Made by a program: the position numbers and the translations under genes. Positions 18,081 through 26,456 of a stretch of DNA of 64,000 bases are shown here, one piece after another. How positions within the stretch are numbered: the first letter of the stretch is position 1; each line of letters starts with the position of its first letter. Origin of the DNA: an uncultured Bacteroidales bacterium (GTDB taxonomy: Bacteria > Bacteroidota > Bacteroidia > Bacteroidales > UBA932); contig ONOQ01000002.1 of assembly GCA_900319485.1 (NCBI GenBank), forward strand, positions 85,784 to 149,783, written 5' to 3'. The notes under the pieces were generated by a model. The model did not search any database and was not told the DNA's origin. It worked only from the letters and a program-made list of their open reading frames with translations.

Positions 18081-19024
18081 GCCGCACACGGCAACTTGTG
18101 AATGACTGGATGCTGCCCGGAGCAATTGTTCTGGGCATAAGCCTCTATCTTGTCTATTACTTCACGCCGGGCCTCCACAGCCACGAGCGCCTTCTGCACC
18201 TTCTTGTCTCCGAGGGCCAGCGCGTTGTGATAGCCACCCTCCTTTTCTTCCAGTTTGTGAAGATTTCCCCCCACGACCTCCGTTTCACCCGCTGGCACTT
18301 CCTTGCCCTGGCGCTCCAGGTGGGGCTTTTTCTGGGGTTATCGGCCATAATTTCCTTTATGCCCCTCGGAGACCCGCGTATGCTCCTTGAGTGCGCAATG
18401 CTGTGCCTCATATGCCCTACTGCATCGGCCGCAGGCGTGATTACGGAAAAACTTGGCGGGAACCTTGCCGGAACCGTCACTTACATTGTGCTCATAAACC
18501 TTGCAGGCACCTTCCTCATTCCGCTGGTTATTCCCCTTGTCAATCCATCGGCCACAATGGGCTTCTGGGCATACGTGGGGCACATTGCGCTGAAGGTTTT
18601 CCCAGTGCTGGTGCTGCCGGGGCTCCTTGCCTGGACCATCCGATACACCACTCACCGGCTCCAGAGGGGCCTGATGAGATGGAGTTCCAATTCATTCTAC
18701 GTATGGGGCGTGGGACTCACCCTGGCTATGATCCTTGCCACCCGCGCGCTCATGGAAAGCGGCCTTGGAGCAGCCGCCATCGCCGGAATAGTGCTGGTGT
18801 CCGTGTTCTGCTGCTTCCTGCAGTTCTTTACCGGACGCCGTCTTGGGGCCGATAAAATCACCCCCGGCCAGGCCCTTGGCCAGAAGAACACCGGCTTTCT
18901 TATCTGGCTGGGTTACAACTATATGACGCCCGTCACATCCGTTGCCGGCGGCCTCTACGCCATCTGGCAGAACCTTTTCAACAGTTGGGAACTCTACCGG
19001 AAACAGCACCTCAGTGGAAGCTAA
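18077..19024 (+). CDS. Bile acid:sodium symporter family transporter
   Basis: 315 residues, about nine membrane helices, no signal peptide. The fold signature of the BASS/SBF family is visible in LLECAMLCLICPTASAAGVI (first crossover helix region), GTVTYIVLINLAGTFLIPLV, and the repeat near GQKNTGFLIWLGYNY, where E/Q-x-x-x-x-T/S sodium-site residues usually lie. Members carry bile acids, pantoate or other organic anions with sodium; the substrate cannot be told here. Co-translated with the YczE-like protein. The right inverted-repeat arm overlaps its last three bases and fills the space to the convergent Nudix gene. Confidence 0.8.
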   Translation: MSRTRQLVNDWMLPGAIVLGISLYLVYYFTPGLHSHERLLHLLVSEGQRVVIATLLFFQFVKISPHDLRFTRWHFLALALQVGLFLGLSAIISFMPLGDPRMLLECAMLCLICPTASAAGVITEKLGGNLAGTVTYIVLINLAGTFLIPLVIPLVNPSATMGFWAYVGHIALKVFPVLVLPGLLAWTIRYTTHRLQRGLMRWSSNSFYVWGVGLTLAMILATRALMESGLGAAAIAGIVLVSVFCCFLQFFTGRRLGADKITPGQALGQKNTGFLIWLGYNYMTPVTSVAGGLYAIWQNLFNSWELYRKQHLSGS

Positions 19025-19133
19025 GTAATTGAAACACAGCGCATTATGAGAGTTTCTACCAGAACTTATTCTGGTAGAAAACCTTGTAAGTAACTGGTAA
19101 TCAAGGCATTGACTTCCACCGCCAGGGGAGAAG
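19022..19133. repeat. 112-bp inverted repeat, right arm
   Basis: Partner of 17258-17369 in opposite orientation. Contains a perfect hairpin, TTTCTACCAGAA with TTCTGGTAGAAA. No short direct duplication is evident at the outer edges of the two arms. Confidence 0.85.
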
Positions 19134-19172
19134 TATTATGGGAGTGCGGGGATCAGCGCCATAGGAGAACGG

Positions 19173-19790
<618 letters not shown>

Positions 19791-19791
19791 C

Positions 19792-19815
19792 TATCTTTGC
19801 GGAGATACAAAGATA
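19792..19815. promoter_or_regulatory. Face-to-face promoter pair, Nudix and START-like genes
   Basis: TATCTTTG at 19792-19799 (plus) and TATCTTTG at 19808-19815 (minus) lie within 24 bases. The plus box is 23 bases from the ATG at 19823 and the minus box 23 bases from the ATG at 19784, so the two transcripts overlap at their 5' ends and polymerases would compete. Confidence 0.65.
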
Positions 19816-19822
19816 CAAACTT

Positions 19823-20269
19823 ATGACAACAATAGAAAGTAAACACGGCATAGTTTCACGTCAGCCCCACGAGTTATATATGTCCTTCACGGACCTCCAG
19901 AACTTCAAGGCAATGCTCCCTGAAGACAAGAAGGATATGATAGAGGCCACCTTTGACACCATCCAGGCCACCGTCCAGGGCTTCAACATTGGCGTGAAAG
20001 TGCATGAGAGGGTTCCCTACTCCCGCATTGAACTTGTAGATTACGGCGCGCCCTTCGCCTTCCATATTGTCCTTCACTTCGATCCCGCCGCTGAGGACCC
20101 TTACAAGACGGATTTCCACGTAATGGTTGAGGCCGATCTTAACCTTATGATGAAGATGATGCTCTCCGGCAAGGTTAAGGAAGCCCTTGACAAGGTGGTG
20201 GACGGCATTGTGGATGCCTCCAACGGCAAAATGCCGGAAGGGTTCGATCCAAAAGAGTGGATGAAGTGA
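19823..20269 (+). CDS. SRPBCC/START-like domain protein
   Basis: 148 residues, cytoplasmic. The order ESKHGIVSRQPHELYMSFTDLQNF (helix-grip start), a central beta region (VKVHERVPYSRIELVDYG), FAFHIVLHFDP, VMVEADLNLMMKMMLSGKV and a long C-terminal helix fits the START/SRPBCC helix-grip fold that binds hydrophobic ligands. The ligand is unknown. ATG chosen for its position after the -7 box. It overlaps the start of the RNA methyltransferase gene by 13 bases, suggesting coupling. Confidence 0.65.
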   Translation: MTTIESKHGIVSRQPHELYMSFTDLQNFKAMLPEDKKDMIEATFDTIQATVQGFNIGVKVHERVPYSRIELVDYGAPFAFHIVLHFDPAAEDPYKTDFHVMVEADLNLMMKMMLSGKVKEALDKVVDGIVDASNGKMPEGFDPKEWMK

Positions 20270-21420
20270 CGGAGGAATTCAGGATATTACTGGCCGATTC
20301 TGTAGGCGAAGAGAAGGCGGAGATTGCGCTGAAGGCACTCTCCGGGGAGCCTTCCGTATCCATTCGCCTCAATCCAGCAAAACTCACGGAATGCCCGTTC
20401 CCGGACGCTGAAAACGTGCCCTGGAGCCCCTACGGCTACATCCTGAAGGAACGCCCGTCATTCACCCTGGACCCTCTTTTCCACGCCGGATGCTACTATG
20501 TGCAGGACACCAGCGCAATGTTCCCCGGTCACGTTGCAAGGCGCTTTATGGACCGCCCTGGAATGAGCGTCCTTGACCTCTGCGCAGCCCCCGGCGGCAA
20601 ATCCACAGACCTTGCCGCATCCCTCCGGGAACGCTTCGGGGATAACTTCACCCTCCTTGCAAATGAAGTTGTACGGGCCCGGTACAACACCCTGAAATCC
20701 AACCTTGAAACCTGGGGAGACAGCCGTACAGGCGTTGTATCACGCGACCCATCGGCCTTTGGAAGCGCACCTCTTTTTGATATGATAGTGGCCGATGTCC
20801 CCTGCTCCGGCGAAGGCATGTTCCGGAAAGACGCCAAGGCCGTGGAGGACTGGTCCCTTGAGACAGTTGAGTTCTGCGCCGCCCGCAGCCGCCGCATCCT
20901 CTCAGATATCTGGCCCGTCCTTGTCCCCGGCGGCATCCTCATCTATTCCACCTGCACCTTCAACCACTTTGAAAACGACGACACAGTGGAGTGGATAGCC
21001 TCAGAACTTGGGGCCGATATCATCCCACCTGAGGACTTCCCTCCTGCAATCCTCACACGTTACGGGCAAGTTCTCCTTCCCGGCTTCGTGCCCGGAGAAG
21101 GCCAGTATGTGGCTGCGCTGAGAAAGCGCGGGGAAAGTGACTGCATACGCCGCGGAGACCCGCTGAAGATATTCAGGGCAGAGATGCCCGATCAGGCAGG
21201 GCATGACGGCAAAACCGCAGGGCAGGACGCCCCCCACGTGAACGTTGACCGAAAGACTGCCCTTCAGTACCTCCACGGGGATGCGCTGAGGCTCCAGGAC
21301 GCCCCCATCGGCCTTATAACAATATGCTATGAGGGACATCCCCTTGGGGCGGCAAAAAACCTTGGGACAAGGTGTAACAACCTCTATCCCAAGGCTAAAA
21401 GGATAAGGATGGACGTCTAG
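20257..21420 (+). CDS. rsmF: RsmF-like rRNA m5C methyltransferase
   Basis: 387 residues from a GTG at 20257 (the next GTG at 20266 is an alternative). SAM-binding CAAPGGKSTDLA near residue 109; catalytic motif DVPCSGEGMFRKD and second cysteine in YSTCTF, as in NOL1/NOP2/Sun enzymes; C-terminal RsmF-type region with GDALRL and PLGAAKNLGTRCNNLYPKA. It transfers methyl groups to cytosine C5 of rRNA, most likely 16S. Residues ~309-317 (MPDQAGHDG) come from a palindromic repeat unit also present in dnaG, lying in the linker between the catalytic and C-terminal regions. The symbol reflects family membership; the modified position is not proven. Confidence 0.88.
   Translation: MDEVTEEFRILLADSVGEEKAEIALKALSGEPSVSIRLNPAKLTECPFPDAENVPWSPYGYILKERPSFTLDPLFHAGCYYVQDTSAMFPGHVARRFMDRPGMSVLDLCAAPGGKSTDLAASLRERFGDNFTLLANEVVRARYNTLKSNLETWGDSRTGVVSRDPSAFGSAPLFDMIVADVPCSGEGMFRKDAKAVEDWSLETVEFCAARSRRILSDIWPVLVPGGILIYSTCTFNHFENDDTVEWIASELGADIIPPEDFPPAILTRYGQVLLPGFVPGEGQYVAALRKRGESDCIRRGDPLKIFRAEMPDQAGHDGKTAGQDAPHVNVDRKTALQYLHGDALRLQDAPIGLITICYEGHPLGAAKNLGTRCNNLYPKAKRIRMDV
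21181..21207. repeat. GTCAT-type palindrome inside rsmF
   Basis: 27 bases starting GAGATGCCCG and ending GGGCATGAC, encoding MPDQAGHD in frame. The same unit in nearly the same form is found in dnaG at 60027-60053. Confidence 0.75.
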
Positions 21421-21534
21421 CCTGACGCATCTGAGTGTAAGGAATCTTGTTCATATCTCCGTAGTCAAGATTCATGCGATGAAACTTTTTTGCGGTAGCA
21501 GCCGTATTATAAAAGTATCGACTAAAACCGCAAA

Positions 21535-22584
21535 ATGAAACTTTCGCAATTTAACTTCGACCTCCCGCAGGATCGTATTGCATCGGAGCCCACCCGCTGG
21601 CGCGACGAAGCCCGCCTTATGGTGCTTCACAAAGACACCGGCGAGATTGAGCACAGGCTCTTCAAAGACATTATAGATTATTTCGGAAAGGGAGACATCT
21701 TTGTCCTTAACGACACAAAGGTGTTTCCTTCCCGTATGTACGGCAAGAAGGAAAAGACCGGGGCCGATATCATGGTCCTGCTCCTCCGCGAACTCAACCG
21801 CGAGCAACGCCTCTGGGACGTGATCGTGGATCCCGCCCGCAAGATCCGTATCGGCAATAAACTCTATTTCGGAGAGGATGAATCCCTTGTGGCTGAGGTG
21901 ATTGACAACACCACATCCCGCGGCCGCACCCTCAGGTTCCTCTTTGACGGCACCTATGAGGAGTTCAAGGAAACCCTCTTCAGCCTTGGAGAGCCCTACG
22001 TCCCGGAATGGGTGAAGGAAAAGACCACCCCGGAGGACATTGAGAACTACCAGACCATCTTCGCAAAGCACGAGGGCGCGGTGAGCGCTCCGGCAGTCGG
22101 CCTGCACTTCTCAAGGGAACTTTTCAACCGTATGATCCTAAAGGACATAGAGAAAACCTTCATCACAGTGCATATGGGTATCGGCCACTTCCGCACAGTG
22201 GATGTGGAAGACCTTTCCAAGCACAGGATGGATTCCGAGCGCCTCATTATCCCTGAGGATGCCGCGGAGGCCATCAACAAGGCAAAGCGCAGCGGAAAGA
22301 AGGTGGTTGCCATCGGTGCCACCGTAATGAGGGGCCTGGAGACTTATGTCACCACCACCCATCAGGTGAACGCCTTTGACGGCTGGACCAACAAGTTCAT
22401 CTTCCCTCCCTACCAGTATTCCGTCCCGGATGCAATAGTTTCCAACTTCCACCTTCCTCAGAGCACCATGCTTATGAGCGTGGCTGCTTTCGGCGGCTAC
22501 AAGCCCGTTATGGCGGCCTATGAGGAAGCCCTCAAGGAAGGCTACAGGTTTGGTCCTTACGGAGACGCCCTCCTTGTTCTTTAA
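21535..22584 (+). CDS. queA: S-adenosylmethionine:tRNA ribosyltransferase-isomerase
   Basis: 349 residues, full length. MKLSQFNFDLPQDRIASEP is the canonical QueA start; further signatures are LNDTKVFPSRMYG, GAVSAPAVGLHFS and the C-terminal NFHLPQSTMLMSVAAFGG. It transfers and isomerises the ribosyl part of SAM onto 7-aminomethyl-7-deazaguanine in tRNA to make epoxyqueuosine. No other queuosine gene lies in the window. A hairpin with a T-run follows. The 114 bases upstream (21421-21534) hold no feature I recognise. Confidence 0.97.
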   Translation: MKLSQFNFDLPQDRIASEPTRWRDEARLMVLHKDTGEIEHRLFKDIIDYFGKGDIFVLNDTKVFPSRMYGKKEKTGADIMVLLLRELNREQRLWDVIVDPARKIRIGNKLYFGEDESLVAEVIDNTTSRGRTLRFLFDGTYEEFKETLFSLGEPYVPEWVKEKTTPEDIENYQTIFAKHEGAVSAPAVGLHFSRELFNRMILKDIEKTFITVHMGIGHFRTVDVEDLSKHRMDSERLIIPEDAAEAINKAKRSGKKVVAIGATVMRGLETYVTTTHQVNAFDGWTNKFIFPPYQYSVPDAIVSNFHLPQSTMLMSVAAFGGYKPVMAAYEEALKEGYRFGPYGDALLVL

Positions 22585-22636
22585 CGTGAAACAACAGTTG
22601 TTTTTGGGCGGAATCCGCTAAAACGTAAAATAATTC

Positions 22637-22688
22637 ACGTGAAACAACGCTTTCTTTAAGTAGAGAGTGTTGTTTCTCTTTTTTTTAG
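22637..22688 (+). terminator. Terminator after queA
   Basis: GAAACAAC (22641-22648) pairs with GTTGTTTC (22670-22677), with additional pairing inside, followed by CT and a run of eight T. The same CGTGAAACAAC sequence also occurs at 22585, directly after the queA stop, as part of a shorter palindrome (AACAACAGTTGTT). Confidence 0.7.
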
Positions 22689-22690
22689 CA

Positions 22691-22731
22691 TATTTTTGGC
22701 GACGGGCACCCCACTGGCGGGGCGCCCGTTG
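22691..22731 (+). promoter_or_regulatory. -7 box and leader hairpin before dprA
   Basis: TATTTTTG (22691-22698) matches the -7 box. Directly after it ACGGGC...CCCC pairs with GGGG...GCCCGT (22702-22728), a strong GC hairpin in the expected leader, ending ~10 bases before the ATG. Whether it controls translation is unknown. Confidence 0.5.
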
Positions 22732-22738
22732 TGCCATT

Positions 22739-23751
22739 ATGAACTATTCAGACGAACACGTGGCGCTGTGCGCCCTGAACAAAATCTTCGGTTACCACCC
22801 CACCCTCGCGGTCTCCCTCATCGAAAAGGCCGGCAGCGCCCTGGGGTGTTTCTCCGTCATTTCGAGCGAAGCCGAGAAATCTCCTCACCCTGAACTCCTC
22901 TCTGAACTCACGCCATCGGCCCTGGAATGGGCCAGGGGGGAACTCTCCAGCATTGACTCCCGGGGATTCCGCTTCCTCACCATCATCGACGAAGACTACC
23001 CGCAGCCCCTCCGGGAGTGCGCCGGCCCGCCGCTGGGGCTATACCTCAACGGCTGCTCTTCACCCACGGAAATTTTCGGCCTCAGGCCCATGATTGCCTT
23101 TGTGGGGACGCGGGACATCAGCCCCTACGGGCGCCTTTGGTGCCAGAAACTGGTGAAGGCCTGGCCGTGGACATCGTGAATCGGCCCGGATGCGGACTCA
23201 TTACGGACTATCCCCTGGGGACGTCCCCCGTGGCGCTGAATTTCCTCCGGCGCAACAGGATAATAGCCGGGCTTGTATCGGCCGTAGTTGTAGTGGAGTC
23301 TAAGACCCGGGGAGGTTCACTTATGACCGCGCGGTATGCCTGCGAATACAGCCGTGAGGTCTTCGCCCTGCCCGGAAGGATTGACGATATCCGCTCTGCC
23401 GGCTGCAATTCCCTCATCCACACTCAGATGGCCCGCATCATCACCTCCCCTGAAGAACTTGTGGGAGAACTTGGCCTTGGGCGCCCCTCCCGCGGTGCCG
23501 GCGGCTCCTGGGCGGCCGGGTCCGGGGCATCCCTTCGGGGAATCCTCACCCGAAAGTACGGGGAATTATCGGCCCAGGTGAGGATTGGGGAAGCCGTGAA
23601 AGAGAACCTCGGAATCACCGTGGAGGCCCTCGCGTCCCTTCTTATCCTCCCCTACCAGGAAGTCCTCACCGCCGTCACCGTGATGGAGGCCGACGGCATC
23701 CTCACCACGGACCTCCTTGGCCGCTGCTCCCTCACCCCGAATTATGCTTAG
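22739..23751 (+). pseudogene. dprA: dprA (DNA processing protein), deleted and frameshifted
   Basis: The first part (ATG 22739, stop 23179) reads as the DprA N-terminus: YSDEHVALCALNKIFGYHP, FRFLTIIDEDYPQPLRE, PPLGLYLNG and IAFVGTRDISPYG. The next frame, joined near 23160, continues with IVNRPGCGLITDYPLGTSP, LNFLRRNRIIAGLVSAVVVVE, TRGGSLMTA and the winged-helix tail. Between KLVKA and LAVDIVNRPG the usual ~45-50 residues with the GLAxGxD and AH motifs of the Rossmann core are missing and the frame shifts, so a functional protein is unlikely. DprA loads RecA on incoming single strands in natural transformation. A palindromic unit encoding VISSEAEKS also interrupts the N-terminal part. A sequencing or assembly error cannot be excluded. 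Confidence 0.8.
22856..22883. repeat. GTCAT-type palindrome inside dprA
   Basis: 28 bases beginning GTCATTTCGAGCGAAGCC and ending GAAATCTC. It has the same GTCAT...ATCTC edges as the other units but a different stem (ATTTC/GAAAT), so it is a separate subtype. Confidence 0.7.
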
Positions 23752-23767
23752 TGTTGACATCTTGTTG

Positions 23768-23856
23768 CCTCACTTGATTACATCGCCTCACCTGATTGTT
23801 TTGACAACTTGATCGGTTTGCTACACCTGATTGTATTGCCCCACTTGATCTATGCC
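23768..23856. repeat. Five degenerate 18-bp tandem units
   Basis: CCTCACTTGATTACATCG, CCTCACCTGATTGTTTTG, ACAACTTGATCGGTTTG, CTACACCTGATTGTATTG and CCCCACTTGATCTATGCC follow one another directly after the dprA remnant. The core is C(A/C)(A/C)C(T/C)TGAT(T/C). Confidence 0.7.
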
Positions 23857-23911
23857 ACACCGTCATCTCTATGCCTGCACCGTTACTTCTATGCCCACGC
23901 CACACTCCCCT

Positions 23912-24320
23912 TGGACCAGGTCCAGGGCCTTCGTGGACCTGGTCCAGCCACTTTTTGGACGTGGTGCCATTTTACCCCCTGGACCTGGTCCAGCCACCAT
24001 GCCCCACAGGTACCCCAGAGCCACACTCAGTGGACTTGGTCCACCACACACAATTACACCTCGGCCAAATATCGGCCACACCAAGGCCAAAACACAGTCA
24101 CACCTCGGCCAAACACCCCCTGGACCTGGTCCAGCCACCATGCCCCACAGGTACCCCAGAGCCACACTCAGTGGACTTGGTCCACCACACAAAGTCGCAC
24201 CTCGGCCAGATATCGGCCACACCAAGGCCAAAACACAGTCACACCGCGGCCAAACACCCCCTGGACCTGGTCCAGCCACTTTTTGGACGTGGTACCATTT
24301 CACCCCCTGGACCTGGTCCA
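23912..24320. repeat. Array of TGGACC(T/A)GGTCCA palindromes upstream of the RAYT gene
   Basis: Eight palindromes at 23912, 23934, 23980, 24031, 24121, 24172, 24262 and 24308 (those at 24031 and 24172 read TGGACTTGGTCCA, one mismatch). Two direct copies of a 141-bp unit (23975-24115 and 24116-24256, only a few differences) are flanked on both sides by a ~43-bp block holding TTTTTGGACGTGGT (23934-23974 and 24262-24302). Open frames cross the array in several frames only because the repeat lacks stops; none looks like a gene. This accounts for most of the gene-free stretch 23752-24373. Confidence 0.9.
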
Positions 24321-24373
24321 GCACCCATAAATCTTTAACAACCATATAATCAAACAACTAATCGAGCACGCCT

Positions 24374-25282
24374 ATGAAAAGAATCGTTCTTCGCACACTC
24401 CCCTCCGGTGAACAAGCCAATGTCCAGCCCTATCACATAAGCATGAAGGGCCTTAAAACAGCCATACTCTGCCGTGATGAGGAGGACTACGGTGTACTTG
24501 TCAAATACATCGCCATCTGCTCCCACCGCAAGAATGTCTTTGTTATAATCTACGCTGCAGTATCTAACCATTGCCATATTGCCGTACTTGCCAAATCGTA
24601 TGTAGAAGCCTGCGAATTTGCTGAAGAGCTGAAGCGTATATACGCCCAGTGGATTCATACCAAGTACAGGGAGAAAAAGTTGCTCAGGAATGTAGATGTG
24701 CAGGCTATCCTTCTGGACAACGATTCCTATGTGAGAAATGCCCTGGCATACATCCCCCGCAATGCGGCCGATAACGGGAGTCCCATCGACACTTACAGAT
24801 GGAGCGGATACAGAGCCATGTTTTCTGGCAAGAAGACCGGCGGAATCCCCGTAAACAAGTACACCCGCAGGGAGCAGGACAGGATAATGCATTCACGTGA
24901 AGACCTTAAAGACGTGAAATGGGAGGTTGACGGCTATGGGGAACTGATCCCAGAATCGTTCTGTGACGTGGAGTATCTGGAGCAGGTCTTCAATAATGAC
25001 CAGGCTTTCTGGCTCAGGATGGTCGGGGGCGTCAACACCGCCGAGATGGAGGAAACTCTGGTTGAGGCCCCAAGACGGATGCTGCCGGACAGTGAGTTTT
25101 ATAAAGTTGTGGCCGATATAGTAGACCGCTGGTTCAAAACGGATATCGGCCAACTCACGACCGAAAAGAAAAAGCGAATCCTCCCCTACCTGTGGCGCAC
25201 CCGCAAGACTACGGTGAATCAACTGGCAAGGGTTATCGGCCTTGACCGGGAAGAGGTCAAAAGGGCCATCAGAAAGCCTTGA
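24374..25282 (+). CDS. REP-associated tyrosine transposase (RAYT, Y1/HUH family)
   Basis: 302 residues. HUH motif in SNHCHIAVL (His66, His68) and a catalytic tyrosine in YIPRNAADNG (Tyr126), with the PYHISMKGLKTAIL beta start near residue 20, correspond to the Y1 transposase core of the IS200/RAYT group. The C-terminal part (residues ~205-300) adds a domain ending in a helix-turn-helix, TVNQLARVIGLDREEVKRAI, as in RAYTs of the TnpA-REP type. Such proteins cut and rejoin single-stranded DNA at short palindromes. The gene stands alone, with no IS ends, and is flanked on both sides by the same palindrome family, the usual RAYT arrangement. Intact. Transposition activity is inferred, not shown. 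Confidence 0.85.
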   Translation: MKRIVLRTLPSGEQANVQPYHISMKGLKTAILCRDEEDYGVLVKYIAICSHRKNVFVIIYAAVSNHCHIAVLAKSYVEACEFAEELKRIYAQWIHTKYREKKLLRNVDVQAILLDNDSYVRNALAYIPRNAADNGSPIDTYRWSGYRAMFSGKKTGGIPVNKYTRREQDRIMHSREDLKDVKWEVDGYGELIPESFCDVEYLEQVFNNDQAFWLRMVGGVNTAEMEETLVEAPRRMLPDSEFYKVVADIVDRWFKTDIGQLTTEKKKRILPYLWRTRKTTVNQLARVIGLDREEVKRAIRKP

Positions 25283-25331
25283 GAGTACCTTCATAGGAAT
25301 AGGCCTCGGGCATCCCGTAGTGCCGATGGGT

Positions 25332-25529
25332 TCTGTCCCGGCTCAGTTAGGGCCGATAACTGGAGCTATGAACTGGACCAGGTCCACGGCATTTTTGGAC
25401 GAGGTACAATTTCAGGTGGTGGACCTGGTCCAGGCAGTGTGCCCCAGAATGCCGTAGAAGGCACAGTCGGTGGTCCTGGTCCACAGGGTAAAATAGCACC
25501 TAGTCCAGATTATGGCTGGACCTGGTCCA
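25332..25529. repeat. Palindrome module with a tatD scrap, downstream of the RAYT
   Basis: Bases 25332-25386 resemble tatD codons around ADNWRYELDQVQ (GGGCCGATAACTGGAGCTAT against GCGCTAT in tatD). From the palindrome at 25374 to 25529 the sequence is close to 27390-27545 (about a dozen differences in 156 bases). Palindromes at 25374, 25420, 25471 (imperfect) and 25517. Together with the promoter below, this fills the gap 25283-25631. Confidence 0.85.
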
Positions 25530-25607
25530 CCCCCGGCATACAAAGACAAGAGCATATAACCCCCGCCCTGTAGCGAAATCCGCCACAAGGCTAATTGCGA
25601 AAAAGGA

Positions 25608-25615
25608 TACCTTTG
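25608..25615 (+). promoter_or_regulatory. -7 promoter box
   Basis: TACCTTTG, 16 bases before the ATG at 25632. Confidence 0.5.
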
Positions 25616-25631
25616 CCAAAAATGAACCGCT

Positions 25632-26456
25632 ATGAATAAACAGTTTCCTATTGTCTTATTGCTAATGGCAGGCATGCTGGCCTGGACAGAACTCCCAGCC
25701 CAGGTGCCCCCCGCCAGTGATCCCGTGGTTGTGGCAACATACTGCTACCACTGCGGCTGGATAGACCTGGAAAAAGGAGAAAACCACCGTTCAGACTGTC
25801 CGTACGTGAACGGCAGCGGAAGCGGCAGCTCCAGCCGCGGATCAGGCTCCAAATCCAGTTCCTCCTACATTGATCCGGTCATATCCCAGGCCATTACCTC
25901 TATGGGCTACGCGGCAGGAGAAGCCCTGGGCGCCGCCTTCGACCGTAGCGTGGAGAACTTCTACGCCAGTTCTATGGTCAACTATAGCGGCCTTCGTCCC
26001 GGAGACACCAACGGCACTTACGTGACCGGCCGTAACGGGAAACACGGATCTGTAGGCGTATTTGACAATGATCCTAATACCAGATGGTGGAAAGTACCGC
26101 CCGTGTACAAGGACCTTAAGATCTTTGATATGAGCGCCATCATCGCCTTGAAGAAAAACGGAAGCGTAGGCGTTCTGGACGCATCCGGCAAACGCGCAAA
26201 AAAGATTGTTCCCTTTGAATACGACGACTTCCAGGTACTGGGCCAGCGCAACGGAAAAGGCCTGGTATACGCCCTTGGAGTGAAAGACGGGGAAAAGATG
26301 CGCTGGAGCATCTGGAACGGCAATTCCCGGCTCATTGTAGATGAATTCGACAATATCCGCCTGACGGAAGAAGGCATTGTGGCCGAGTCCGGAGACCGTT
26401 ATATGGTATATGACATTGAAGGCCAGCTCAGGACAATCTTAGTGAACAGGAAATGA
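25632..26456 (+). CDS. Secreted protein with zinc-knuckle-like motif and WG-like repeats
   Basis: 274 residues. Signal peptide at 1-24 (LLLMAGMLAWTELPAQ). Then YCYHCGWIDLEKGENHRSDC, a C-x2-C...H-x3-C set able to bind a metal, and a serine/glycine linker (residues ~60-80). The C-terminal half has repeated units of the kind KHGSVGVFDNDPN / KNGSVGVLDASGK and a final EGQLRTI, reminiscent of WG repeats that form beta structures. I do not know the function. It overlaps the next gene by four bases (ATGA), so the two probably act together at the envelope. The pair sits between two copies of the palindrome module. Confidence 0.7.
   Translation: MNKQFPIVLLLMAGMLAWTELPAQVPPASDPVVVATYCYHCGWIDLEKGENHRSDCPYVNGSGSGSSSRGSGSKSSSSYIDPVISQAITSMGYAAGEALGAAFDRSVENFYASSMVNYSGLRPGDTNGTYVTGRNGKHGSVGVFDNDPNTRWWKVPPVYKDLKIFDMSAIIALKKNGSVGVLDASGKRAKKIVPFEYDDFQVLGQRNGKGLVYALGVKDGEKMRWSIWNGNSRLIVDEFDNIRLTEEGIVAESGDRYMVYDIEGQLRTILVNRK

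Noticed and set aside
21421-21534. Possible small RNA or peptide gene before queA
   Set aside because: No promoter box, hairpin with T-run or conserved frame could be seen in these 114 bases.
23140-23200. Programmed frameshift in dprA
   Set aside because: The Rossmann core sequence is missing from both frames, so no frameshift would give a complete protein.
23912-24320. CRISPR array
   Set aside because: The spacing between palindromes varies and the material between them is itself repeated as 141-bp direct copies rather than unique spacers; no cas genes nearby.
23809-24357. Overlapping 150-170-residue open frames on both strands across the palindrome array
   Set aside because: They exist in four or more frames over the same direct repeats, have Pro/His/Thr-rich repetitive translations, no ribosome site and no family; the repeat simply lacks stops.
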